The notes beneath the pieces are model-generated. The model worked only from the letters and a program-made list of their open reading frames with translations. It was not told where the DNA came from and ran no database searches. Both the position numbers and the translations under genes were made by a program. Source: Alitta virens (lineage: Eukaryota > Annelida > Polychaeta > Phyllodocida > Nereididae). From it: DNA of 64,000 bases. Of this stretch, positions 1-12,500 are shown one piece after another. The DNA is taken from the NCBI GenBank assembly GCA_932294295.1, contig OW028579.1, positions 7,586,370-7,650,369 on the forward strand, given 5' to 3'. The number at the start of each line of letters is the position of its first letter. Position 1 is the first letter of the stretch.

Positions 1-1069
1 AAATTCAAAATTACTCTAAATACATACCAGTTCATATATAGCGCATAGTGCTACCAGTCTACACTGGTTTGTATCGCTCCAAAATGTTATATCGTTTTAA
101 TGTGTGAAAAATCCCCTTACTGTTCAATATTATCGATGAATTGTTTCTCACAGGAGTCCAAGTAAAATTGCTATTAGCAAGTTCCCAAGCATCTGCAATA
201 AATAGTTTAGATTGGTTGCTGTTCTGTCTCAATGACTGAATGAGAGTTAATGCTCATATTATATTTTGAAAATCTAATGCGTTTTCTTTCTGGTCATCAG
301 CATGGTTGTCAGGGCAATATTTTACATGTTTGGTCAATCAGGCTAGGATTGGGCGTCGGGATATAACTAACAAAAATGTTAGTTAACTCCTGACTATGAG
401 AGATATGACTAACTTATACTCCACTAGACATAGGCCCTAATAAGTCATTTGTTTGCTTGTCTGATTCGTTAACTGCTTTTATTATGTAAGTTAGTAAGGA
501 ACTGTTTGCACTCACGAGGAAGTTCACTAACATTTTCGTTGGTTAGAATTGTTTTCAAAAATATATGTGGGTTGGCATTATGTTGAAGGGCATGCCGAGT
601 TTGGAATTCCAAAATGCTGTCTTTATTGCAGATAAAGCATGAATTTATATTCCTCTCAGAACAGTAGAAAAACAATCTTGGTGGAGTATAATTGTAGTTT
701 AGGTATTCTCACTCTGAAGCATCACGGTATTTATTGCAATTGCACGGACGGAAAGTCAATATACATGTAGGAGGTTTGGCAGATGTTTTGGTATGAAGTG
801 CTTACTGAAATATTGATACAAATAAGATATCGGTTTTCTTATGTATGGTGCTATGAGTGATAATGACATTCAAGCAAATGTTCATTTATGATCTCTGTGT
901 CTCATAACCATAAGTTTTTAATATATTTATTTCATGTTATACTGGTAATCAGCGTTAAATTGTCAAGTTTGCAAAATTCTAAAGTTTTTGTTTCATATAT
1001 TTTAATTCAACAATTTTTACAATGTAAATCATGTTATTGTGTGAACATAGAGATTTTATTATAATGTAC
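1..1069. other. Downstream of last placed receptor exon; one weak exon candidate
   Basis: I found no transmembrane exon here. One small candidate lies on the minus strand at 192-152, with acceptor TTTATTGCAG and donor GTGAGA. It keeps the phase and would encode about 14 residues (AWELANSNFTW core). It is too short to trust. The rest is AT-rich with no gene or repeat I can name. Confidence 0.3.
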
Positions 1070-1228
1070 CTTCAAAGTCTTCATCAATTATGGGCAAGGA
1101 AGTGACATCTTCCTCTGGAACAAATGGTTGGTATGTGCCTTCGATGTTACTTCCCACTTCATTGATAGATCTCTTCGTGGTTGTCGAAGGTGACTTTGTT
1201 GTTGGTCTTCCGGTGGTAGAGAAGGAAA
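1070..1228 (-). CDS. Ser/Thr-rich stalk exon, last exon placed
   Basis: The exon has a clean acceptor (CTTATTTTACAG) and a GTACAT donor and keeps phase 1 at both ends. It encodes a Thr/Ser/Lys-rich start (TTGRPTTKSPSTTTKRS) and then an acidic stretch ending IIDEDFEG. It looks like a juxtamembrane stalk. A transmembrane exon would be expected next. Confidence 0.65.
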
Positions 1229-3451
1229 CTGTAAAATAAGTGGAATTTGTTAAAATCATAGCCGCTTCGTTTCTTAAGCTTTAATTTTCAAGTTTCAGAA
1301 GTGCCTGTGATATGTCATGGCCTGTGCCTGGGCAATGGACTATGACAGTTAGATCTAGACAGTTTAGAGTAATCCTCAAACACACGTGACTCTCATTCAG
1401 TATCATTAAAGTGCTGTTCACAGAGTCTTAATAATTGAATCAATGGCCATGCTTCAGTGATGTCCTAATTAATGTCGCAAGGTGGCAACTAGCAGACACT
1501 TGCTCGTATTTACAGACCCAGCTCACTGCATGTTAACACTAATATGCTGGGCACTGTATTGAAGTCTAAATGGATGAATAGAACGACATAGATTCCAATA
1601 AATTACATCCCTCACAAAATAGTCGGGTCCCGGGTTCGATTCCCGGTCGAGTCTAAGTTGGATGGCTGTTTCATCCTTCATCTCATTGCCATGGTCTCTG
1701 CCTGTCCTAATTAGCCTAGCAGGTGCAGAAATACAAGACGTAAAGCCCTAATCACCCACCCACCCACCTCACAAAATAGTCAGGATTAAACAACATCAAT
1801 CCATGCCATGGATGAACTGCCCACTGGCAGAAAGCCCTTCGGAGAAAAATATGCATGAGCACCTACATATGAGATAATTATATTCCAGTTTAAATTTATG
1901 TGAATTCATAACAACTTTTATTTATATTTCTAATTAGGATTACCTATACAGTCATTTCCTGCATCATCTAAAGCCATGGATGCTGGGCAGTCACACCTCC
2001 TTCCATTTGGAGTTGCAAGGCATATGTGACTGCAACCTCCATTGTAGAAAAAACACATTGATTTTTCTGGAAAAAAAAAAGAAGTCAGAAATAGCAAAAG
2101 CAGAACAACCCATTTTTAACTTTATATTCATCTTGATTCTATGCACCCTCGCACACCAAGCCTTGGCAACCCTCTCCACTGGCTTCACTATGTGGGTCAA
2201 CTCATGCATATTTATGAGAATGACCTTGGTGACCTGCCCTGTTTTGTCTTAGCCAATAGCAAGTTAACCCCCTCAGTAATGTCAAAGTGAAACTAGGTCT
2301 AATTTCTCCAAGCTCGTGACTTGACTTGTGTTTGGAGAAATTAGACCTAGTTTCACTTTGACATTACTGAGGGGGTTAACTTGACCAACAACAATAGTAG
2401 CAGAGGTGCAGTTGGTCATTTCACTAAAGCTGGGTTTTTTTTAACATTTCTTGTCTATTGTGATGATAAAAATCATGGAAATAATATGTCCATGTTATAA
2501 TTATATATTATTATATTCATTGATAATAAGTAAATATTTCAACATGACATTAATTTTTTTTTTTTTGTCATTTATAATATCAATCAGTTTAAATTAATTA
2601 GCACCATAAATGCATGTTGCATGGGATACTATACAAGATAATTAAATTAAGTTGTCAAATCTAAGTACAAAGTTATGTTATAATGAAATAGATTTTAGCA
2701 GGCACAGTTGTCTATGTGCAAGTTAAGAGCTGGACATTACTGAGTTTACAAGTATGTACTTAATTGTTGCTCCCATATTCAAACAGTGCCAGACCACAGC
2801 TAATTGGCTGCCATAAATGGTGTGAAAGGAAAGGTCACATAAATTGTTGCTTAGACCTCCTCTAAGCCAGTCCTATGATTGGCTGAGCAGTGAACTAGGT
2901 CAAAAGTGAAATAGTGAAAGTACAGGGGTAGATTCCCTACTGGGACCGAGGATGGATTCTATGCAAAGCTAACAATAATATTACTCGAGTTTTTATTATA
3001 ATGTAAGGTAAATAGATTAAGCTCATTTGTTTGACTTTTAATGAAAATACCAACACAGTTCGTCCAATCGATCTTTGCTGTCACGCCTGAAAGTCTCGTG
3101 AATTGCAATTGGATTTTAGGTACTTTTTGCCATGCAATTCTTACGCGAAGTATCCAAATGTTTAAAAAATTGCATGTTTTTAAGATGCGCTCAAGAGATA
3201 AGCGCCTTACCACCAGCAATAACTGCTGAACTGTGCAAATAGAGACTCATTCCCTCGAGAAATGTTGCCTCTCCGACATATTTGACATCCTTGTAGTTCC
3301 CTCCTTGTTTATGGGCAATTGCAATACCTAAAATGATACAAAATAATAGCAAACACGAAAGTGAAAACATGTTATCACAGGTATTATTGAATGGTCTCTG
3401 CCTGTCCTAATTAGCCCAACTGGTGCAGAAATACAGGACGTTAAGCCCTAA

Positions 3452-3539
<88 letters not shown>

Positions 3540-6500
3540 ATTATTGGTGCATTGAATCTCCGAAATGTGACATGTGGCAGACTGTGACTTAGAAATTGAT
3601 AACTTTTTTGTATGCCAGCAGCTGATGCTTCCACTACGTGTGCTTGTATTGTATTAATATTATGTATTTGCATCTTTCAATGCTACTGGACTGAGGTGTA
3701 ATCGGATAAAATTACCAACTGCCAGAGACAGACGCAATGATGAGATGATAAGCTTATAGTCCACACCATGTTGTGCATGACCCCAAGGGTGGGTCTTTTA
3801 ATTGTCCCAGCATAGACACCAAGTACAAAGCCCCACCAATTTATGAAATGTCTCATGTCACTGACATCCAATCTAACTGATTTATGACAGTAAAATGTCA
3901 TTGCTTGTGGTAGTAAAAAAAACACAATTGCAACAATATTAATGCAGCTAACCTCTAATTTTCCAGTCAGTCCAATACAAATTGTTCTTGTTCACTGCCA
4001 TACTGAAGCACTGGGATTGCGAAGGCAATTTGTATAGCACTTTCCTTTGTTGACCGTTGAGATCGCTGCGTTCTACAGTTTTCCTTGTCCAGTCACACCA
4101 GTAGAGCATACCTTCTACAAAATATGACAGAGTCATTTAGGGCACATGGATCTATACAGTTATCATTGTCATTTTTCAAACTGAACGTGTTTTACTGTTT
4201 GCATATATTCTGGCTAAAATGACACAAACAATGCCCTGTTTGTGGTGTTGTTTATTGAGTATTTGCCGAGTGATGCCTGGCTTAAACGTAATGATCTTTC
4301 TTCAACAATTCTTTGATACTGCAAAAACGAAATTAAATATGTTGACAACCTGAACTGGACTCCAGGAGTGAACACTGGTGTATACAAAGACAAAAGATGG
4401 AAAAAAGGAAAAAAAAACACAACAAAAATCAGATGTACTTTCCAAGCCTGTTCAACTTCGTGAAAGTATTGTCTATTATTCCTAAATTGCAGCTTTATCA
4501 CTTTAAATACCGGGTGATACGGGCTGGGTGATCTGCATGTCATATCACACGGAATGATGTTCTTAAATGCCCATAAAAGGAAGCCCATGAGGCTGCTTTG
4601 CCCAAAGACTACAGTTGATGTGACAGATTAATACCAACTTCTATTATAACTGTAAATTAATTTATGTATATAAAAAAAGTTTAAATTTTGAAAATCGGAC
4701 TGATATTGACTGAGTTATGCATAAAATAAATCGCGAGTCGAAGACTTCGTCATTTTTCATCCGATTTTACATTATTAATTGGGGAATAAAAATAAAAGGA
4801 AAACCACACTCATCACTGCTCTGTTTTGACAGATCAGACTCAAAGGATGCTCCGCACCCACCTCGTCTGATCTGTCAAAACAGGTCAGTGACTTGTGTGG
4901 TTTTCCTATGAAACTCACCTTCATAATCAATTGTGATACCACACGGATAAGAGCTATTGGGGCTGATTATTATTTGTTTATTGCTGCCATCCATGTTGCA
5001 ACGATGTATTCCTCTGTTGCCTGTGATGTACATTTGCCTGCAGAAAAGAAAACCTGCTTTGAATTGCAGTTGATATTTCTGTAAATGTGTCCTCGTGCTA
5101 AAAGTAAGATACATATTATTGGAATCCATTAAGTGTATATGTGAATCCTGTTTTCCAATCTAATGTTTTGTGTGTACCAAACATGCAAGGTAGATAGTGG
5201 CAGACCCTTATAGATTTTTTTTCGTATGCTGGAGACTGACTTGACTTTATAGAAAATGAAAAGAAGAGAAAAAGCAAAATTAACGAGAAGGTTGGCTTTT
5301 AATTGCTACAGTTATGAAAACATATATCAAAATATGTCTTGGAGACTTACTAGTTAACTTACCAATTTCAGACTTACCCATTAGAGGGGTGCAAAAAGAT
5401 GCCTCTGATGTTACCCAATCCTGTCGTCAATGTTTTGTAGTTGTCACCATCTGTGTAGCCTAAGACACCAGATGATAATTCTCCATAGTAAATGAGGCCT
5501 GAACTGCTGTCAAATGCCAGGGCATCCTTTCTTCTGCCTGAAAATGCCAGCAAGTTCATAATTGAACTAGTCTTGATATAAAGTATGAGGGCTGGGTGCA
5601 TAAATAGTGTGGTACCGTGCATTTGTATACAACATTTGATAATTGTTATTGATCTGAATAGCTTTTAATTGTAAGGCTGTGTTACTATTAAGTTTGTCTA
5701 AAAGCTGTATTCCTCTCCAAACCTTCAAACCATTTGTACATGTAACTTTTCCACTTTTTTTTCCTTTCTACTCTGCATACTTTACTTTCGTTTGTTGCAT
5801 TAATATATTAATGTTTACTTCAGCTGACTTTCTTTTTTTTTTGTAGTTATATTGAACCATGAAGTTATATATGGGATGCTGTATGATTACCTGCAGCTCT
5901 GATGGGATCTCCATTTTTCAAAGTTGTAGCATTGAGGTAAAATCTTTCCAATTTTCCATTCGCTAAATTGCTGTAATATACAGTTTGGTTTTTGTGGTCA
6001 TATGCAATTCCAATTGGTCGCATATATGGATTCGTGCCAAATGATGAGAGTCTATTTATGTTGTAGTCCATTTGATAGATAGTTCTTCTAAAATATGATG
6101 ATAGAAAAATGAAATTGTCCTCCAGCCAGATCTCTGAAGGAAGAAAAATGATATCAGTGATGTTTACTAACCCAGACAGCATTCCAAATCGGAACAACAT
6201 TGGCGCAACGTCAGCTAAGTTGGTATGATGTTGTAACGATGATGGCAAATACGGTAACGCTGCTGGGCCAATAGAGTCTTTTCACTGAACAGCCCTGAAT
6301 TCAGCAGGACATAAGTCTTTCCTCTCCTCTTATTACTCATTTTGCTTTTCAGACAGAATAGGTAATAACTAACTGATTCCATAAATATAACTTTCTCAGA
6401 AAAATAACAAAAATTAAATAAATGATAAAGTGTCAAATATAGATTAAAATGCACTAAAAATACTGCTGCTTGGATGCACTTTGCTTCAGCCAATCACAGT

Positions 6501-9500
6501 CAAGGGCAGGAACTTTTTCAGCCAATAGAATTTCAATATTTTGTTTTAGCCAGCTGGTGGAAGTACAGAGAACCTTCCGTGAAAATCCACTATTTGGAAT
6601 GTTATCTGGGTAATTGCTGCTTTTGAAATTGGATTACAGAATCAAGACCTTGAAAGTCTCCTCTCATGGCAAGGGTAGTAACACTCTCATGGCAAGGGTA
6701 GTAACACTCTCATGGCAAGGGTAGTAACACTCTCATGGCAAGGGTAGTAACACTCTCATGGCAAGGGTAGTAACACTCTCATGGCAAGGGTAGTAACACT
6801 CTCATGGCAAGGGTAGTAACACTAGTATGGTAACACTAGGTAAAGACATGAAACCTAGTGGTTGTAATGTCTCTAAGAAGAGAGTGCCCAACTCGGAGAT
6901 CAAACCTGGGACCTCTTGCACAGGCAGTGCTGACCATTACACCAGTCACTACATGTTGTGAGGGTAACACCCTGCTAACACCATTACATCCTCCTTCATT
7001 GGACACTGCACATGCCCCTGCATACTGGACTCACACTGCATGACCCTGACCTGCAAATGCTGCCACCATGCAGCTTGGTCTTGGGAACCATTTGTAATGT
7101 GTCTTAGAGCATTTAACATAACACAAAAGAATTACTCCATGGTGCAATGATAATACCCTGCTAACAACATTGCAGGATCCTGCACAATGCACTCTCCTGT
7201 TTTGCTACTTGTCCCTACCTAGCACAAACGTGAATGACTCCACAGGTTAACTTGTCATTAAATGTAATATCACTCACTCGCTCATTTACAGAATTAACAT
7301 TAAATTTTGGGGCGGGGGCCTAGCTCAGAGGTAGTGCTCTGGGCTTCCAACCGCTGGGTCCTGGGTTCGATTCCCGGTCGAGCCTAAGTTGGATGGCTGT
7401 TTCATCCTTCGTCTCATTGCCATGGTCTCTGCCCGTCCTAATTAGCCCAACTGGTGCAGAAATACAGGACGTAAAGCCCTATTCACACACACACACAACA
7501 TTAAATTTTGAGTGAATGTGTAAGGCATGGGAAACACCAACCAAACAAAATCTTTTGATTGTTACAGAGATATGCTTTCATCAATTAGAAAGTTGGTGTT
7601 TGCTGACATTTCTAGCCATCTTGTGCCATGGAAAAGGTGACGGAGAAACAGGTAACTCACTAGGTTTGCAAGTTCTTCCATCATCATCTAGTATCATTTC
7701 ATCTTGGCAGGCACACCTGAATCCAGGATTGTCCAAAAGGCAAACTTGGGAACAACTAGCTGTGAGACATGGATCTGAAACACAATCTTATTTGTCACTA
7801 ATGTCCAAAGAATTTACGGTGTACATACAACTGGATATGGGAATCTTCAGCATAATTTGACACTGAGGGAAAGTTGCATGTATTAAAATTTACTTGTGCC
7901 TTCTATTATTTTATACTCATAGTATTATGGGAAATATTATTTTGTACAACAGCAATAAGTTGAAATTAGCGAAATCATTGAAAGTTTTTATTTTATTTAA
8001 TGATAGTCAAATCGGTTACTTATGGCCAACAGTTTTAACACTAGGGCAGCTGGTTATCTGAGAAAGATAGTGGTGATAATCAGCAGAATTTTAGAAGATA
8101 TTGATCACGTTATCAGAATTGTGTTAAAACAAAGTAATCATCCAGTGATTATACTTACTCGTTCCTATGGGGGGTTGATTGTTTGCATCATAACCAATAA
8201 TGTCATAAATCTGCTTGATATCAGTGTGTTCTATGTTTGATATGATTTCAAAAGATGTCTTGTTCAGAATAATGACATGGCTTCCATTTATGGAACTTTG
8301 GGTTACTGCCAGAAAGTCCTGTTCAAATTAGAGATTAACTGAATAAGTATCATGCAACCTCGCAATTAAGACCATCTTGCGATATATACTTATCCATACA
8401 ACCATGATATTCTGGCTCGTATGAATTAATACAGACCTAAAGACATTTGTGTAAGTTCTGTCTGGAAGTTACTGTTTAAATTGAATAAAGCTGTTACCTT
8501 AATGACTGCAACCCCGCAAAGAGTTGCCTTTTGATTTTCGTAAACAATACGTCTGTCTGAACCATTGAAATTGGCAGATTCTATGTGGTTATTATCACTC
8601 CAGTACAACCTGGAAATTAAGAAAAAGAGCTAACAAATTTAGCAATACAGTTCACTTACACTGGTATTTTACACAAGATATTGATATGCCTGACTAAATG
8701 GATGTAAGTTGCAATTAGTTCTGCCTTTGAATCTGACACTGATAATATATGAGTATTTCCATCTCATCATTAAGTCTGCCTTTGATAAATGCAATTATTA
8801 AGTTTAGGAGTTTGTCTTTGTGTTATTGTTTATAGAGCAAATTAAGTACCTTTTAGTTTCAACATCAACAGTGATAGCGTTAGGAGAATCCAAACTGTCT
8901 GCGATTACTGAAGAGTTTTGACCAGACATTGTGCAACAGTGAACCATACCAGAGTTTGAAGAAGTTGATCCAGTTATGTAGAACATCAGCCTGATATTTA
9001 TCGGAAGAAAAAATAAATAAAACATCCTAGGAAAGATGCGGGCCTTTTTGAACATGGGGTACATTGGGACAACTGCCATATCTGGATGATAAACAACTTT
9101 AGAAATCCAAGGCTGGTCTTAAACTTAAGCCGGGAAACCTTTAATCTGTGGAAACTGTCGAGATCAAGTGAAGCGTTCAGCTGTGGTGGATCATTTCATG
9201 TTTTTTTTAAGTCTGAAGTAAATTTTGCACAACAGTTTAGCCATATCCATGTTTTATAAGTGCCTTTCATAGATGTTTGATTAAGCAAAATAGTAATATT
9301 ACACAGCATGGATGGAAGAGTAAACAAGGGGTTCTTTTAAAAAACCTCCACATCGGGACCATTGGGACAGTCAGGTTGGGGTACATTTCGAAAGTGAGGG
9401 GACTGTATAATTAACCAAAATTATGTTGAATGTCTGTATATTATCTGTCTGTATGTTGCAATGAAATGACTGCATCAAACTCAGCTCACGTTGTACTTGA

Positions 9501-12500
9501 AATTCAGTGTTTGCGTGAATTCAAAACAATTTATCCAAATGACTATAGCCAATCAAACAATATCATGCAGGATCATTTTTCAAATGAAAATACTCACCCA
9601 TAAGGTGGATATACTGCTATTCCACGTGGTTCAGGAATACCATCAATCAATGTCATCATGTATAGATCAACTTTTCCTGTCACTCGAATATGGTTTAACT
9701 CTCTGTCTGTCCAGTAGATGTTGCCCGTTATCCAGTCAACTGCAACTCCTGGTGAAAGAAATTAAATTTGTATGAAATTATGTATGTAACCGTAAAATGT
9801 GTTAGTCTTCCCAACCTTCTGTAGAGGAAGACTGCATAAACGCTGAGTCCAAGGCAGAATGAAGCTGTTCGATAAATACTATCAAAAAGGTTTTCAGAAA
9901 AAATTATTATCAGTATTACCGGTTACATTAGCATTGCCCCTGATTGTCCAGTAAACGGATCTGGTTCGAAGAATGAATCGTCGAATAGTTCTTTCCTGGA
10001 ACTTTGATTCTGACAAGAATATATCACCTTTCTCGTACCAGAATGACATAGCTCGGTAGTCAATCCTGTAAAAAAATAAATAAAATAAATAGGTGTTGTG
10101 TTTGAAATGCCAGTTACTTTGGCATCTTCAAATCTATGTTTCTATGCGTCAAATATGTGTAGTCAATTTCCAATGAAGAGATCCACTTTTGCTAATATCC
10201 TATTCATAGGATTTAGTGCACAGTATATGGACAATTGGGTAATAGGTATACATGTACTTGGCTTGGTGGTTTCACACCATTATAGCTCAGGGCGATAACT
10301 CTGATGTGTGAAGCATTAGTCAACATTGGTGCCCACCCTCGTCAGCCGCTAGTTATGCTTATGATACAAAATACTATGAAGTGATTTCATATTATTGGGA
10401 AAGCAAAAGATGACGAAAATGAAAGTAGATATATAGGGATGAAGCACTCGAATACCATATACCATAACACTACTTTTTAAAACATTGTTAAACACAATAT
10501 AACTAACTTAACACAAATCTTGCTACAATACTTTGAGAAGTCTTTCTGTTGCAAATGCTTCCCTACCTTGTATCTGAAAATCTGCAGGAGGGAGTGTTCT
10601 TCTTCAAAATGGCATCTTCAAGAGAAAGAAAACAAATCCTATATCCAAAGGTGTAGACGAATGCAGGTGGAGTGAAGACTGTGTTTTCAACTGGAATAAA
10701 AAATCAGCATGAAAAAGAAATAAGTTATGCTGTACAGTCACATCACTCGTGTTCATCAGTTTGAACCAGAGTTTAGATGTATACACATCGATGGGCATCA
10801 CTTACTTTGACAACTTCTGCCTCTGTTGTCGGATCTTTCATCACAACCACATTCATGTTGACCAGTGGAAAGGGCTATGCAGAACTTGTGTGATGAACAG
10901 ATATGGCACAAATCTGATAGGTTGAAATAGAGATAATAAAATAATAAAAATAAATAACGTTAGAATGAGAGTTAAGTGCCTCATTTTCAGCTTTTTATTT
11001 TGTGTATTACAGTTACGATTATAATCTCATATAATTTGCCTAACTTGGAGTTCATTTTACATTTTGCAATACGAATTAAATGCACTTCTTATATGCTGTT
11101 GTACATACCACACTCCATTATGGATATTGTGAATATGTAAAAAAAAGTTAAAACTCTTACCACTTCTTTTGAATTTTGAAGAAGTTGGTGACTTAGCTTG
11201 TTTTACATTCAATACATCAAGCCCAGTACCAGGTAGATTGAGTTTATAGGTTTCTGATGTGAGAATGTCCAGTTCAAAATATTCATACAGAGATGAGTGG
11301 CTTTTTCTTGACTGCAGGATGATTTTATTCTGTAACAAATTATAAGGAGAATAGATGTTTAACAGTTATAACACTTGGGGAACTTCCAGTAGACGTTAAA
11401 ATATGTTTTCACAATTGGTTACGAACAAGCATAATATATTATATAAAGGTACATGTTCTTGACAGCTGTGATCACTATCAACAGGTGTTAAAATGTGATC
11501 TATCCAAAGGCACATATACATCGATGTGTATTACCTTTATCATTGCAACCGGTGTCCATTCAGTAGTGGAGGTACCATTCATTATTGTAAGTATTGTGAT
11601 ATTCTCATGGTCTCCAGACCATAACATGATTTGATTTCTTTCAGCCCAGTACAACCTGTCCAATAGATATTATTTAGCAATGCAAATCATGATATATCAA
11701 TCATAGTGAAATTTCGAAATATATTTGTGCAGAATTTATTGTCTGACAAATGATTTTTGTAATATTTTGGAGATCTTTTATAAGATAATCAAGTAGTCTT
11801 ATATTATGATTCAGTCTTAGCAAATATATCATACTGAATGGTAAGTGTTCTTTATGAGATCTGACAATTGCAAAATTAGATTCAATGATTTCACTTCGTT
11901 ACAACATCAAATTTATTAGAAATTAGAATATTTTAAACTCACCTGTTATTTTGGTCATCAAACACAATACCTCTTATTGGATGCTGTGATTCATAAATAT
12001 ATTTCACCTTATAGCCCATCAAGGTGCTGCTTCCAATCGTGTAATTTGCTTCTTTACTTATCCAGAAGAGTCGACTGTGATAATGAAATATTTATCAAAG
12101 CTTGTAATTGTAAAGCATCATATTTATAGTGGGTTATCTCATATTCAGCATTACAATAATATCTTTACAGCAACTGTTCATAATTGGCTAAGATTGATGT
12201 TACAATATGAGTTTCATAACTACCAATCGAGACTAATTATAATGGTGTCTGTGGTATTCAAATACCTTGACAGCTTTTCAAATATAATATACGTTAAATC
12301 GTATAATTTTATTAAGTCAGATATCACATACCCTATTTTTGCCGACAATTCCAGTGCCAATGGCTTAGAAAATCCCAAATCCACAGCTGTCCGGAATTGT
12401 GGAGGTTTCTTACCGATATACACCATCTTAATCCAATTGAAAGTAGCATCAGCAATATACAGCACTTTATTGAAATCCTCGTAGACTATGTCATTTATAT

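Noticed and set aside
3452..3673. Frame with long Cys-Val repeat
   Set aside because: It is the translated (CA)n microsatellite.
7318..7385. tRNA gene with A and B boxes
   Set aside because: It is the SINE head: it continues into the SINE body, is flanked by target duplications, and recurs many times; the acceptor stem is not that of a functional tRNA.
12077..12484. Plus-strand frame of 135 residues
   Set aside because: It overlaps receptor exon 8 on the other strand, which has YWTD-family sequence and correct splice sites.
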